From assembly GCA_035622335.1 (NCBI GenBank), contig DASPVO010000023.1:1-62668 (forward strand): a stretch of 62,668 nucleotides of DNA, written 5' to 3'. The notes beneath the pieces are model-generated. The model was not told where the DNA came from and did not search any database. It saw only the letters and a list, made by a program, of their open reading frames with translations. Every line of letters begins with the position of its first letter. Within the stretch, counting starts at the first letter, position 1. The position numbers were made by a program, and so were the translations under genes. This stretch comes from DATJAJ01 sp035622335. GTDB taxonomy: Archaea; Thermoproteota; Nitrososphaeria; Nitrososphaerales; Gagatemarchaeaceae. Shown in pieces: positions 42,766-50,883 of this stretch.

Positions 42766-43350
42766 GTGATGGCTTGGGGCGTGACAGATTATGTGACCTT
42801 GGCATCGGCCGGGGTCCTTGTCTTCTTTTCAGTGCTGGCTATAGCGCTGCTTGCGAGATATCGTGATGTTTCTCAAAGAATTTCAGAATCGTCCGACTTG
42901 GGAAAGGATCTTTGGATGACTCTGGAGTCTAGGCTGAGAAGTCAGGACGAGCGTATTGTGGATATCATGACGCGATTAGACGTGATACAATCCAGGGTCC
43001 TTCAGAGCTCGGTTCCCTCAGCTCGTAGGGAGATCTCAGTCGGGTCGCAGCGCGTCGTCGGTGCTCGGTTCGTCCCAGTGGCTCGAGTCGAGAAGACGGA
43101 GCCGGGTGTGGGGTTGCTTCAGGGTGGAGAGAGTTTGGACAGGACAGAGCTGAGTCTTCTTCGCGCCCTCTCTACTGGTCCTCGGACGTCTCCTGAACTG
43201 GCGAAGGGCTTGGGTGTGACGAGAGAGCACGTCTCCAGGGTCCTAAAGGACCTTCATGCGAGGGGGTTTCTGATCCGAGATTCTTCTGAGAAGCCTTTTG
43301 TCTATGAACTGTCTGAAGAAGGCAAGAAACTGGTCTCTGGGACCTCTTGA
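42766..43350 (+). CDS. Membrane-anchored winged-helix transcription regulator
   Basis: 194 residues. One N-terminal membrane segment (about 9-30, VTLASAGVLVFFSVLAIALLA) is followed by a coiled-coil-like region (residues 35-85), a linker, and a C-terminal MarR/ArsR-like winged helix (LSLLRALSTGPRTSPELAKGLGVTREHVSRVLKDLHARGFLIRDSSEKP...YELSEEGKKLV). The DNA-binding head is cytoplasmic if the N terminus is outside. It lies beside the predicted origin. Whether it controls transcription or tethers the chromosome is open. Confidence 0.72.
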   Translation: MMAWGVTDYVTLASAGVLVFFSVLAIALLARYRDVSQRISESSDLGKDLWMTLESRLRSQDERIVDIMTRLDVIQSRVLQSSVPSARREISVGSQRVVGARFVPVARVEKTEPGVGLLQGGESLDRTELSLLRALSTGPRTSPELAKGLGVTREHVSRVLKDLHARGFLIRDSSEKPFVYELSEEGKKLVSGTS

Positions 43351-43356
43351 TGTCTG

Positions 43357-43755
43357 CTAATGGGTTGTTGAGGCGGTCTTCAGGTATGCGCGTCTGTACA
43401 CCCATGAATTCCCAAATTTTTCTCGTTTTAGGTAGTCTTTCTCTGCCAACCTAGAGAGATACGTTGAAATCGTGCTCAGACGTATAGGTTCGTTATACTT
43501 CTCCTCGTACGCCCGTGTGATGTCTGAAGAGGAGAAGTCGCCCGCAGAGAACATGGTCTCAATCAGTGTCGCAACCCTTCCGAAGAAAGTTGTCTTATCG
43601 TTGTACTTCGGAGAGTCTCTTTCGAGAGGGACGTCCATGATCTCAAGCATGTCGGCGGCCTTCATCAGCTTCTCGCGTGACAGTCTTCCCTCGAGAGAGA
43701 GAGTGAATTTGGTGCCGTCCCCATCCTCCAGCTCAATCTTGACCTTCCTTCGCAA
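43357..43755 (-). CDS. Origin-proximal winged-helix protein
   Basis: A longer open frame reaches 44028 but its first 90 residues run through the origin region and do not look like protein. I use TTG at 43755 (L-R-R-K-V-K-I-E-L), just after a TATA-like CTTTTAATC on this strand (about 43783-43792). The 132-residue product has an N-terminal beta-rich part (KIELEDGDGTKFTLSLEGRL) and a C-terminal winged helix (SSSDITRAYEEKYNEPIRLSTISTYLSRLAEKDYL). Function unknown; probably DNA binding. Confidence 0.65.
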   Translation of the reverse strand: MRRKVKIELEDGDGTKFTLSLEGRLSREKLMKAADMLEIMDVPLERDSPKYNDKTTFFGRVATLIETMFSAGDFSSSDITRAYEEKYNEPIRLSTISTYLSRLAEKDYLKREKFGNSWVYRRAYLKTASTTH

Positions 43756-43965
43756 GCGCGACCGCGTGTCTCTGAAGTCGAGATTAAAAGGTGGTCTTGG
43801 TGTGAACTTGTGAACAAGCGAGGAACAAAGGTTGACCGGGTGTAGAGACGTTGCCGGTCCTTCACAAGAGTTCACATGCGAGGGAATTGTCCAACCTAAA
43901 ATCCGGCTCTGAACACGTGTTCGGGGTGAAATCGGGTGCCGCAGACGGAAATAGGCTTGCAAGAG

Positions 43966-43985
43966 CTCCACTGGAAACACTGGGG
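43966..43985 (+). repeat. ORB-like element 1
   Basis: CTCCACTGGAAACACTGGGG matches the archaeal origin recognition box: a TCCAxTGGAAAC core followed by a short G-run. It is in the rightward orientation. Confidence 0.72.
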
Positions 43986-44042
43986 TTGCTAGAACGAGCT
44001 TGATTCGGTTTGGTTCACGGGGTTTCACAAGTCTAACCCGGG

Positions 44043-44062
44043 CCCCTCCCTTTCCACTGGAG
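44043..44062 (-). repeat. ORB-like element 2
   Basis: On the minus strand it reads CTCCAGTGGAAAGGGAGGGG, the same core with a longer G-run. It is inverted relative to element 1, about 57 nt away, so the pair face one another. Confidence 0.7.
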
Positions 44063-44252
44063 CTCTGTGTTGAACAAGGTGGGTGATCATGACGTGCGAT
44101 TCTTACCCAATGTATTAGTCAGTAGACACCAAGTCTTATCTTCAGATGACCGCGTTCCAAGAACGGCCTGGTTATACTTCTGTGTGATATCGTTCCTTAT
44201 CCAAGCCTCACACTAGAAACACAAGAAATCAAGGGGCGGAGGCCTTATCTAA

Positions 44253-44270
44253 CCAGTGTTTCCAGTGGAG
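44253..44270 (-). repeat. ORB-like element 3 overlapping the orc1 promoter
   Basis: On the minus strand it reads CTCCACTGGAAACACTGG, identical to element 1 over 18 bases but without the G-run. It lies between the TATA-like CTTATCTA (44244-44251) and the orc1 start, so Orc1 binding here would repress its own gene. Confidence 0.68.
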
Positions 44271-44274
44271 TTAT

Positions 44275-45465
44275 ATGTCAACTGACGACTTGGAGAGAAT
44301 ATTTCAGCGGGCGAAGCAAGGAAAAGCGCTATTCAAAGACAGAGAAGTCCTCACCCCTGATTACATTCCAGCCCGTTTACCCTTCAGAGATGCCCAGTCT
44401 TCAGCGATAGCGGAGGTACTCGCGCCCGTTCTTCATGGATCCAAGCCTTCCAACCTCCTGCTTTACGGGAAGACCGGAACAGGAAAGACAGCGGTCGCGA
44501 GGTACGTGCTCTCGAAACTGAAAGAACAGACCGACACACAGGACCTAACCACAGTCTATGTCAACACAAGACTGGCTAACACGGAATACCGCACACTAGC
44601 GGAACTAGGGGGGACACTTGGTCTCAAGTTGCCGTTCACGGGCCTTTCTATGGGAGAGCTGCTGAGCAGGGTGGAGCAAGAGATACAGGCTCGGCACACG
44701 AGAGTAATCTTGGTTCTGGACGAAATCGACTACCTCGTCAAAAATTCGACGGACGAAATCCTCTACGGCCTGACAAGATCGAACGAGCAACTGTCTCCGG
44801 GATTTCTCTCACTGGTCGGCATATCGAACGACCTACAGTTCAAAGAGAGCCTAGACCCCAGAGTACTAAGTAGCCTAAGTGAAGAGGAACTGGTGTTTCC
44901 GCCATACACGGTCACCGAGCTGCAGGAAATACTCGCAGAGAGGGCAGGCTTAGCCTTTAGGAAGGGCGCCATGTCGAGCTCGGCAATCAACCTGTGCGCG
45001 GCGATTGCAGGCTCCGAACACGGAGATGCAAGACGAGCGGTGGACCTGCTGAGGATATCCGGAGAAGTGGCGGAAAGGGAAGGCCTAGAGCAGGTCGACG
45101 ACGAGTCCGTCAGAAAGGCCTCTGCGAAGATGGAGCAGGACCGCATTGACGAAGCACTCCGTTCTCTTCCGATTCAGAACAAGGCAATACTCCTCGCCTC
45201 ATCTAGGTTTCCATCGGGGACCAACACCGGAGAGCTGTACATAGCTTACAACAACATCTGCAAGAGGAGTGGGCTCGAAGTTCTAACTCAGAGACGGGTC
45301 AGCGGCATCCTCGCCGAGCTCGACCTTCTCGGCTTGGTGGAAGCTTCGGTCGTAAGTCAAGGCAGAAGAGGGAGAACGAAGAGAATCAGGCTTCTGATCG
45401 GGCTTGACAAACTCGAGAAGATCCTCGCGGAAGATCCCACCTTCGAAGCAATTAACCGAACCTAG
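44275..45465 (+). CDS. cdc6: Origin-binding initiator Orc1/Cdc6
   Basis: An AAA+ initiator that binds ORB elements and loads MCM. Walker A is LLYGKTGTGKTAVARY (about 63-78), Walker B VILVLDEIDYL, sensor 1 SLVGISNDL, and the C-terminal winged helix includes TGELYIAYNNICKRSGLEVLTQRRVSGILAELDLLGLV. 396 residues. The ATG is 25 nt downstream of a TATA-like box, so leaderless or nearly so. The 3' end overlaps the PolD small-subunit gene by 4 nt. Confidence 0.95.
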   Translation: MSTDDLERIFQRAKQGKALFKDREVLTPDYIPARLPFRDAQSSAIAEVLAPVLHGSKPSNLLLYGKTGTGKTAVARYVLSKLKEQTDTQDLTTVYVNTRLANTEYRTLAELGGTLGLKLPFTGLSMGELLSRVEQEIQARHTRVILVLDEIDYLVKNSTDEILYGLTRSNEQLSPGFLSLVGISNDLQFKESLDPRVLSSLSEEELVFPPYTVTELQEILAERAGLAFRKGAMSSSAINLCAAIAGSEHGDARRAVDLLRISGEVAEREGLEQVDDESVRKASAKMEQDRIDEALRSLPIQNKAILLASSRFPSGTNTGELYIAYNNICKRSGLEVLTQRRVSGILAELDLLGLVEASVVSQGRRGRTKRIRLLIGLDKLEKILAEDPTFEAINRT

Positions 45466-46946
45466 TTCGCTTCGAATCCCGTAGCGCCGAAGTTCCTCCT
45501 TACCACATTCAAGGTAGAAAGGTCCACGACAGGAACGACGCTGGGTGTGGGCTCAAGACCCATGTTGGCTTGGAAGCTCGTCTGGGCTTGCCAAGTCCCC
45601 GAATTTACAATCAGGGTGCCGCGGTACGTCTGCTCTTCGAACGTGTGCACATGGCCCGCGTGGAAGACCTCGGGCACGCTGTCAATGACCAGGAAGTCAC
45701 GCTGCTCCGGAGAGAGCGCCGTGCGCTTTCCATAGGTTGGAGCAAGATGTCGGGCCCTCAACAGCAACTTCATTGCGTCCGCGGGGCGACTGTATGTCAA
45801 GCCTGGGGTGGTCGCTATCACGTCATCCAGGCTCTTTCCATGGAACACGAGGAACGTGACCCCATACAGCTTGACGTACGAGGGGTCGCCGACCCATCGG
45901 AGATTTTCCATCTTGTACAACGGCTCGGCCATTTCGACCGAAACTGCGGGCTGTGGCAGCGCCTGCCTGACCGGATCGTGGTTACCGGGTGAGACGACAA
46001 TCTGAACGTGCGACGGAATTCCAGAAAGGAGCTTGGCGGCCAACGCATACTGATTCTTCGGGTCTCTCTCGCTGAGCTGGAACTCCTGCCCAGGATACAC
46101 CCCGACCCCGTCGATGAGGTCTCCCGCTATCACAACGTACCTGATTCTGCTGACCACATCCAGGTCCCCCAGCTGCCCGTTGAGCCACAGCACGAACCTG
46201 CTGAAATCCTCCTGCAGAAACATCCTGCTGCCGATGTGTAGGTCGGACAGCAGCACAGCGTATGCTCGATGAGACGAGGTTGTAGCCCTTCGTTCAGGTA
46301 TGTCAGGAAGCGTCAACGACGAGGCGTACAATTGCCCTGACTTTGCTTTCGAAACTTCCACAACGACCATGCTATCCAAGGGCGCCTCTAGTGCTGCCTT
46401 CATCACCTCCGGGTCCTGACACCCTAGCTTCATGGTACCGACACGGTCGTCTATGATCAAATCAAGGCTTCCGCGACGGTTAATCCTGTTCAGCAGGAGA
46501 CCGGCGACCTTGGCCTTCTGACCCCACGCCAATCCTCTGGCTGTTGAGGTCGACCCCAAAGCCCTGGTGTCGGGGCGTTTCTTCATCACAGAGAGGAGCC
46601 GCAAATACCTGTCCTCGAACAGCGCCTTGAACCCTTCATTCGCTTCAATCGGTGAGACCCCCATGGTGGGATCAGAATTCACCTCGACGTCGGGAGCCTG
46701 ATCCGGCACTACGAGTTTCTCACCTGCAGCAGGCTGCGATGCCGGGGGGATTATGGACTCCAGGTCGGCCTTTGTGACGACCCTCCCGTTCTGGGAGTCT
46801 AGTGTCTTTACCACGACCAGTTTCTCTATGACAGAATCCACGTTCAATTCAGGGGGGAGATTCGCAATCATGTCGAACGCTTCCGCCTCCAAGATGAGTC
46901 CGAGCGCGAGCATCTTGGAGACGACGGCTGACTCTAGCTCGGTCAA
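45462..46946 (-). CDS. polB: DNA polymerase D small subunit (DP1, 3'-5' exonuclease)
   Basis: The proofreading subunit of PolD. The calcineurin-like phosphoesterase motifs are complete: VLLSDLHIGS, VIAGDLIDGVG, VVSPGNHDPVR, FLVFHGKSLDD and AGHVHTFEEQ. An OB fold precedes it (GSLDLIIDDRVGTMKLGC) and a linker region joins it to the N-terminal helical domain. 494 residues. It is tail to tail with orc1 and downstream of the sugar-phosphate mutase gene. Confidence 0.95.
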   Translation of the reverse strand: MTELESAVVSKMLALGLILEAEAFDMIANLPPELNVDSVIEKLVVVKTLDSQNGRVVTKADLESIIPPASQPAAGEKLVVPDQAPDVEVNSDPTMGVSPIEANEGFKALFEDRYLRLLSVMKKRPDTRALGSTSTARGLAWGQKAKVAGLLLNRINRRGSLDLIIDDRVGTMKLGCQDPEVMKAALEAPLDSMVVVEVSKAKSGQLYASSLTLPDIPERRATTSSHRAYAVLLSDLHIGSRMFLQEDFSRFVLWLNGQLGDLDVVSRIRYVVIAGDLIDGVGVYPGQEFQLSERDPKNQYALAAKLLSGIPSHVQIVVSPGNHDPVRQALPQPAVSVEMAEPLYKMENLRWVGDPSYVKLYGVTFLVFHGKSLDDVIATTPGLTYSRPADAMKLLLRARHLAPTYGKRTALSPEQRDFLVIDSVPEVFHAGHVHTFEEQTYRGTLIVNSGTWQAQTSFQANMGLEPTPSVVPVVDLSTLNVVRRNFGATGFEAN

Positions 46947-46952
46947 TCACGT

Positions 46953-48284
46953 TCACCCCAACCGACGCGACAGTTCAACGCACCTAACCCCTTCTTGAAT
47001 CAGTGTATCTAGGGTTTCAATTTTCTTGGACTCGCAGTATATCCGTGTCTTGGGCTCGGTCCCAGACGCTCTGAACATGATCCAAGAACCGTCTTCAAAC
47101 ACGATCTTGTACCCGTCAAGAGTGCGCTCCTCAGCTATCCCGAATTTCCTGAAGAAATCCCTCGCCCTCTCCTGCAATTCCCGCATGTCAACGGGAACAG
47201 CAATGTTCGTCTGTCGATAATTCCAACCTGTCTGGAGGACTTTGTCTAGCAGACCCGGATCGCGGGCGAGGAGACAGGAAATCATCGCTGCAGCGTTGAT
47301 GCCATCTTCCCAAAGCCCCCACGTGGGGTCGATAATCTTCGACGGCTCAGTTGCGAATACGCCTCCCTTCTCCTGAAGAAGCGCGAAGGTCTTGCCCACT
47401 CTGCTCCGAAGAACCGTAAACCCCATTCTCTGAGCTTCTTCAGCCACCATCATGGACGTATTCTCAGAGATAACGACCGTACCAGAAGCCGCAACCAATC
47501 CATGTAACGCTAGGCACGCGACGACCGAATCAGGAAGCACTCTCCCCTCTCGATCGAGCATAACGAGCCTATCCGCATCACCGTCATGGGCGAACCCAAA
47601 GTCCACGCCAAGGTTGGCTACGACACGACTGAAATCCTCTAGTGTCTCACTGGTGGGCTCAGGCCGCCTAGCAGTGAACCTCCACGAGATTTGAGAGTTT
47701 ACAGGAATAACATCGTGACCCAGACCCTTCAGGATTCTGGGAGTAACAAATCCACCAGGACCATTGGCGCAGTCTATCGCAATTCTCAGCGGGGCCGAGG
47801 AGTGATCATACCTCGACACAATGCTATCGATGTACTCTTCGACCACGTCGAAATCTGGAACAACCGAACCAAATTTCCCCCCTGACCTCATGACGCTGAC
47901 TGATAGAGCGCGCTCGACTCTCGCTTCGTCAGACTTCGGAATTTCCATCCCGTTCCGATTGAACAGTTTGACCCCTGAGAACTCAGGCGGGTTGTGCGAT
48001 GCCGTCACAGAAAAGCCCGCTTCACAGTGCCGATTCCTCGTGCCAAAGGCGAGGACGGGTGTCGGGGCCATCCCAAACGATTGAACGTCGCTACCCACCG
48101 AGTTGACGGCCGACGCAACGGTCCTGGCAAGAAGGGCTGAAGTTTTCCTTCCATCCCAAGCGACACCATAGCTCCCACGTCCAAACACGAATGGTATGGA
48201 TTGCGCAAAGGCGTATACCTGCGACGGAGTTTGGGACTCATTGAATACACCCCTTACACCTGCTGTGCCGAAAACCCTAGCCAA
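46953..48284 (-). CDS. Phosphohexomutase (phosphoglucosamine/phosphomannomutase family)
   Basis: Interconverts sugar 6- and 1-phosphates, needed for glycan precursors. Start motif VFGTAGVRGVFN; phosphoserine loop VTASHNPPEFSGVKLF; metal loop FAHDGDADRLVMLD; sugar loop ATEPSK; phosphate-binding RASGTEPKTRIYCES. I use TTG at 48284, 2 nt after the thyX stop; the frame is open upstream inside thyX. 443 residues. Family motifs do not decide between glucosamine and mannose substrates. Confidence 0.88.
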   Translation of the reverse strand: MARVFGTAGVRGVFNESQTPSQVYAFAQSIPFVFGRGSYGVAWDGRKTSALLARTVASAVNSVGSDVQSFGMAPTPVLAFGTRNRHCEAGFSVTASHNPPEFSGVKLFNRNGMEIPKSDEARVERALSVSVMRSGGKFGSVVPDFDVVEEYIDSIVSRYDHSSAPLRIAIDCANGPGGFVTPRILKGLGHDVIPVNSQISWRFTARRPEPTSETLEDFSRVVANLGVDFGFAHDGDADRLVMLDREGRVLPDSVVACLALHGLVAASGTVVISENTSMMVAEEAQRMGFTVLRSRVGKTFALLQEKGGVFATEPSKIIDPTWGLWEDGINAAAMISCLLARDPGLLDKVLQTGWNYRQTNIAVPVDMRELQERARDFFRKFGIAEERTLDGYKIVFEDGSWIMFRASGTEPKTRIYCESKKIETLDTLIQEGVRCVELSRRLG

Positions 48285-48286
48285 CG

Positions 48287-48832
48287 TCAGCCCTCGACTA
48301 AGGATACCCAGAGTTCTGGGGTCGCTTGCTTGGCCAGTTTCATCATCTCGCTCACAACTGCTCTGATTTCCCACTGCGCTTGTAGCGCAGTTCTCTGCCA
48401 TGCGATGTGCATCAAACTCCGGGCACTAACGGTCATCACCAGCTTCGTCTTGGTGGCGTTGGGTAGAACATAACGCGCATCTTCCTTTGGCACCCCGAGC
48501 GAGATCATCTTCTCAAACGCCTCGTACACACCTTTCAGGGCTGTATCGTATACCTTCAACGCCTCGCCGTTCGATTGGATCGTTGGAGGGATAACGCACC
48601 CCTCCTTTGTTGCAGCAGAGAACCGCTGCGATTCTTGGTCGTACGACGCCATCCTGTGACGAACCAATTGATGGGTGGTCACTCGGCTGCAGTCTTCTAT
48701 CTCGAACATGTATACGACATGGTCTAGCAGACTGATCGCGTCAAGCTTGACACCTCTGCGGTCCAGAGCTTCCTTGATTGAGCCAAGGTCAGTGTTGGAG
48801 AGGAGCTCAACTCGCAACCGTCTTTCCTCCAA
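48287..48832 (-). CDS. thyX: Flavin-dependent thymidylate synthase ThyX (catalytic copy)
   Basis: ThyX makes dTMP from dUMP with FAD and methylene-folate. The ThyX motif RHRxxSxxxxSxR is intact: RHRMASYDQESQR (residues 58-70). The later NATKTKLVMTVSARSLMHIAWQRTALQAQWEIR segment is also conserved. 181 residues from TTG at 48832; a second TTG at 48817 is possible. The preceding gene encodes a degenerate ThyX-like domain and overlaps by 26 nt. Confidence 0.88.
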   Translation of the reverse strand: MEERRLRVELLSNTDLGSIKEALDRRGVKLDAISLLDHVVYMFEIEDCSRVTTHQLVRHRMASYDQESQRFSAATKEGCVIPPTIQSNGEALKVYDTALKGVYEAFEKMISLGVPKEDARYVLPNATKTKLVMTVSARSLMHIAWQRTALQAQWEIRAVVSEMMKLAKQATPELWVSLVEG

Positions 48833-49250
48833 ACGCTAGCTCGCTCAAGATCGGACTTACTCCCTTCCTCTGGAGCTCAGACACTATCGCGTCAGCCAGA
48901 TCAGTTTCAGCTCCTCCTCGCCAGACTTCAATCAGCGTGCGAGCGTTCAACGAGAGCAACCAGCTTTCGTCCTGCAAGGAGAGGAGACGCACATGTTGAA
49001 ATCTCCTAGACAGCTCGCCAGCGCGGGCATCGCTAAGACCGTCGATAATCACAGTTAAGCAAAAATGCTCTATCACGTCAAGTGATTTGTCCTGAAGCGC
49101 CCGAGTAAGAAGATACTTCCAGTACTCGGGACCCTTCTGCTCCAACTCAGCTTGAATCTCCTCGATGGTCTTTGTACTGTAGCAGCGACGCATCGCCATG
49201 GCTATCGTCCGTTCAGGGTTTGGAGTGTGCCATACGATTGAGGCCCTCAA
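48807..49250 (-). CDS. Degenerate ThyX-like domain protein
   Basis: 147 residues whose order of elements follows ThyX (ASIVWHTPNPERTIAMAMRRCYS; LDVIEHFCLTVIIDGLSDARAGEL), but where the RHR...S...SxR motif should stand the sequence is RRFQHVRLLSLQDESWLLS. It therefore should not catalyse. ThyX active sites form between subunits, so a paired non-catalytic chain is plausible. TTG start at 49250, about 25 nt after a TATA-like CATATAAC on this strand. Overlaps the catalytic copy by 26 nt. Confidence 0.7.
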   Translation of the reverse strand: MRASIVWHTPNPERTIAMAMRRCYSTKTIEEIQAELEQKGPEYWKYLLTRALQDKSLDVIEHFCLTVIIDGLSDARAGELSRRFQHVRLLSLQDESWLLSLNARTLIEVWRGGAETDLADAIVSELQRKGVSPILSELAFGGKTVAS

Positions 49251-49378
49251 AGTTCGCCGCGAACTCCAGGTACACCGAAGTTATATGAGTCTTCGACGTT
49301 CGGGCTGATAGACAAGCGCAAAAACAGTTTGCGTCAGAAAACGCCCTGAGTAAACTTGGGTTTTCTCGTGTCCTTAGG

Positions 49379-49504
49379 CGCCGGGGGTAGGATTCGAACC
49401 CACGAGACCCCTAAGGGTCACGGGCTGACTGGTCGGCGATCTCGAGTTGCGGACCCGTCAAAACGAGCGGGTTGCCCGCGCGTTAACCACTCTGCCACCC
49501 CGGC
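49379..49504 (-). tRNA. tRNA-Ser(CGA) with two introns
   Basis: Acceptor GCCGGGG pairs with CCCCGGC; the discriminator is G, and a long variable arm (TGACCCTTAGGGGTCTC) marks a class II tRNA-Ser. The anticodon loop CTCGAGA reads CGA. The anticodon stem CGGGC/GCCCG is separated from the loop by extra sequence on both sides. I infer an intron of 27 nt at 31/32 (49447-49473) and one of 14 nt at the canonical 37/38 site (49427-49440). Removing both gives an 85-nt class II tRNA. Junctions are by fit, not proof. Confidence 0.85.
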
Positions 49505-49551
49505 TCAGTCCGGCTGAACATACAGGTATTATCTATCTTTTAGTTCGCCGA

Positions 49552-49908
49552 CTATGACGTTCTGAAAGATTCGCCACAGCCGCAGGTTGAGACCGCGTTT
49601 GGATTGTTGACGACAAAACCGCCTCCCATCAGCTTCTCTGTTTTGTAATCAATCACTGACCCTGCGATGAACGGAGCGCTAGACCTGTCGATAACGACTT
49701 TGGCACCATCAAAATTCAGGACAAAGTCATCGTCGCTCACCTTTTCGTCGACCACCATTCCGTAGGAAAGACCAGAACACCCTCCGGCAGTAACAAACAC
49801 CCTCAGCGCAGCACCCGGCTTACCCTGCTTCTCCAGGTACAATTTCAGCTCCTGACCGGCTTTTTCAGTGAGAGTGACTATGGGCTTGATCTCTGACTCC
49901 TGCGTCAT
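49552..49908 (-). CDS. iscA: A-type Fe-S carrier (IscA/ErpA/HesB family)
   Basis: An Fe-S cluster carrier or assembly protein. The three conserved cysteines are in FVTAGGCSGLSYGM and STCGCGESF. About 118 residues from the ATG at 49908. Upstream in-frame starts at 49926 and 50007 are less likely because the TATA box (TTTTATACAC, 49931-49940) gives a start near 49912. Possible clients in this window include Dph2 and the XPD helicase. Confidence 0.93.
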   Translation of the reverse strand: MTQESEIKPIVTLTEKAGQELKLYLEKQGKPGAALRVFVTAGGCSGLSYGMVVDEKVSDDDFVLNFDGAKVVIDRSSAPFIAGSVIDYKTEKLMGGGFVVNNPNAVSTCGCGESFRTS

Positions 49909-49930
49909 GTCTGAAATTCCAGCCATTTCC

Positions 49931-49940
49931 GTGTATAAAA
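49931..49940 (-). promoter_or_regulatory. TATA box of iscA
   Basis: On the minus strand TTTTATACAC lies 23-32 nt before the chosen ATG, fitting a leaderless transcript. It lies just before the end of the peroxiredoxin gene (49955). Confidence 0.55.
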
Positions 49941-49954
49941 ACTCTGGGTGGGTC

Positions 49955-50419
49955 TTACTTAACCGCCTTGAGAACCTCGTTGTATGGAGGCTCCAAGGAC
50001 GGGTCATCCGTCACCCACCTGTACCTCAATATGCCCCGAGAATCGACCACGAACACAGACCGCTTTGCCACCCCTCCATAGTGGTAGTCAACCCACGGAT
50101 TCTGAAGGACTCCGTAGAGTCTGGAGACCTTCTTGTTGAAATCGCTGAGAAGGGGGTAAGCTATGTTGTACGTCTGGGCGAAGACCCTGAGTGCGAATAC
50201 GCTGTCTACGCTGATTCCGACTATGCGGGCCCTGTTGGAAAATTCTACGGAATCGTCTCTGAGGGCGCACCACTCCTTGTCGCAGACCCCAGAGAACGCG
50301 AACGGAAAGAACACCAAGACCGTCGTCCCCTGCTCAGTAAAATCGGTAAGCGAACGTTCGTGACCGTCTGTGTCAGGGAGGGAGAACTCAGCGACCCTTT
50401 GCCCAACCCTCGGCACCAT
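49955..50419 (-). CDS. Peroxiredoxin (AhpC/TSA, Bcp-like)
   Basis: Reduces peroxides through a reactive cysteine. The active-site segment is FFPFAFSGVCDKEWCALRD, with the peroxidatic Cys in GVCDKE and a nearby second Cys that could be resolving. VGISVDSVFALRVFAQ and SDFNKKVSRLYGV are typical of the family, and the Trp-rich C terminus includes YRWVTDDP. 154 residues. No membrane signal. Confidence 0.9.
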   Translation of the reverse strand: MVPRVGQRVAEFSLPDTDGHERSLTDFTEQGTTVLVFFPFAFSGVCDKEWCALRDDSVEFSNRARIVGISVDSVFALRVFAQTYNIAYPLLSDFNKKVSRLYGVLQNPWVDYHYGGVAKRSVFVVDSRGILRYRWVTDDPSLEPPYNEVLKAVK

Positions 50420-50451
50420 GCTTCGCGAAGCCCATCCAGCTGATTTAGAGG

Positions 50452-50763
50452 TTACTTCTGCGGAAGCTTCTGAAGGAGGTCAAGGCACCTCGTCATCAAC
50501 GTCACCAAGAGGTCCTGCTTCTCCACTTCAGTCTCACTCTCTAGTTGTTTGGAAAGGTCAGCCAGCTTGGATAACATCAGCTGTCTGACGTCAGCCGTGA
50601 CAGAATCGAGCGTCAATTCATCAGCGGAGAGCACGGAACTCAAATCGTCATGGCTGGTGCAGAATACCTTCCCATGATATCTGACTTGGACCCCACCACA
50701 AGTCTTGCACGGCTCGCCCATTATCGTCGCGCCTCGTCTGACAAGTTCGACTGTGAGTTTCAT
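50452..50763 (-). CDS. Small zinc-binding protein of the Sjogren/scleroderma autoantigen 1 (p27) family
   Basis: About 103 residues from ATG at 50763; the upstream open frame precedes the likely promoter (AATTTAATAC near 50803 on this strand). The N terminus has LVRRGATIMGEPCKTCGGVQVRYHGKVFCTSH, the zinc-ribbon signature of this archaeal/eukaryotic family of unknown role. The remainder is helical and charged. It is divergent from the UPF0147 gene. Confidence 0.78.
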   Translation of the reverse strand: MKLTVELVRRGATIMGEPCKTCGGVQVRYHGKVFCTSHDDLSSVLSADELTLDSVTADVRQLMLSKLADLSKQLESETEVEKQDLLVTLMTRCLDLLQKLPQK

Positions 50764-50883
50764 TTTGTCCTTAGGCAACGCCGTATCTTGGTGGTCCGCG
50801 CGTATTAAATTCGTTCTGAGACGAAAACACTTATCCACACCATGGAGTCAGCACCCCTTCCAATCTTCAAAGGTACCATTGAT

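Larger units (their letters stand above)
43756..44274. other. Predicted replication origin region (oriC) upstream of orc1/cdc6
   Basis: This 519-nt intergenic region lies between the winged-helix gene and orc1/cdc6. It contains three near-identical ORB-like elements with the TCCAxTGGAAA core, two of them with a G-run on the expected side, plus one weaker match at 44208-44236. AT-richer patches occur around 44100-44140. Location beside orc1 and both PolD genes fits an archaeal origin. No strongly AT-rich unwinding element is obvious. Confidence 0.75.

Noticed and set aside
43756..44028. N-terminal 90-codon extension of the 43357 gene
   Set aside because: It crosses ORB element 1, lies upstream of the likely TATA box and does not look like protein.
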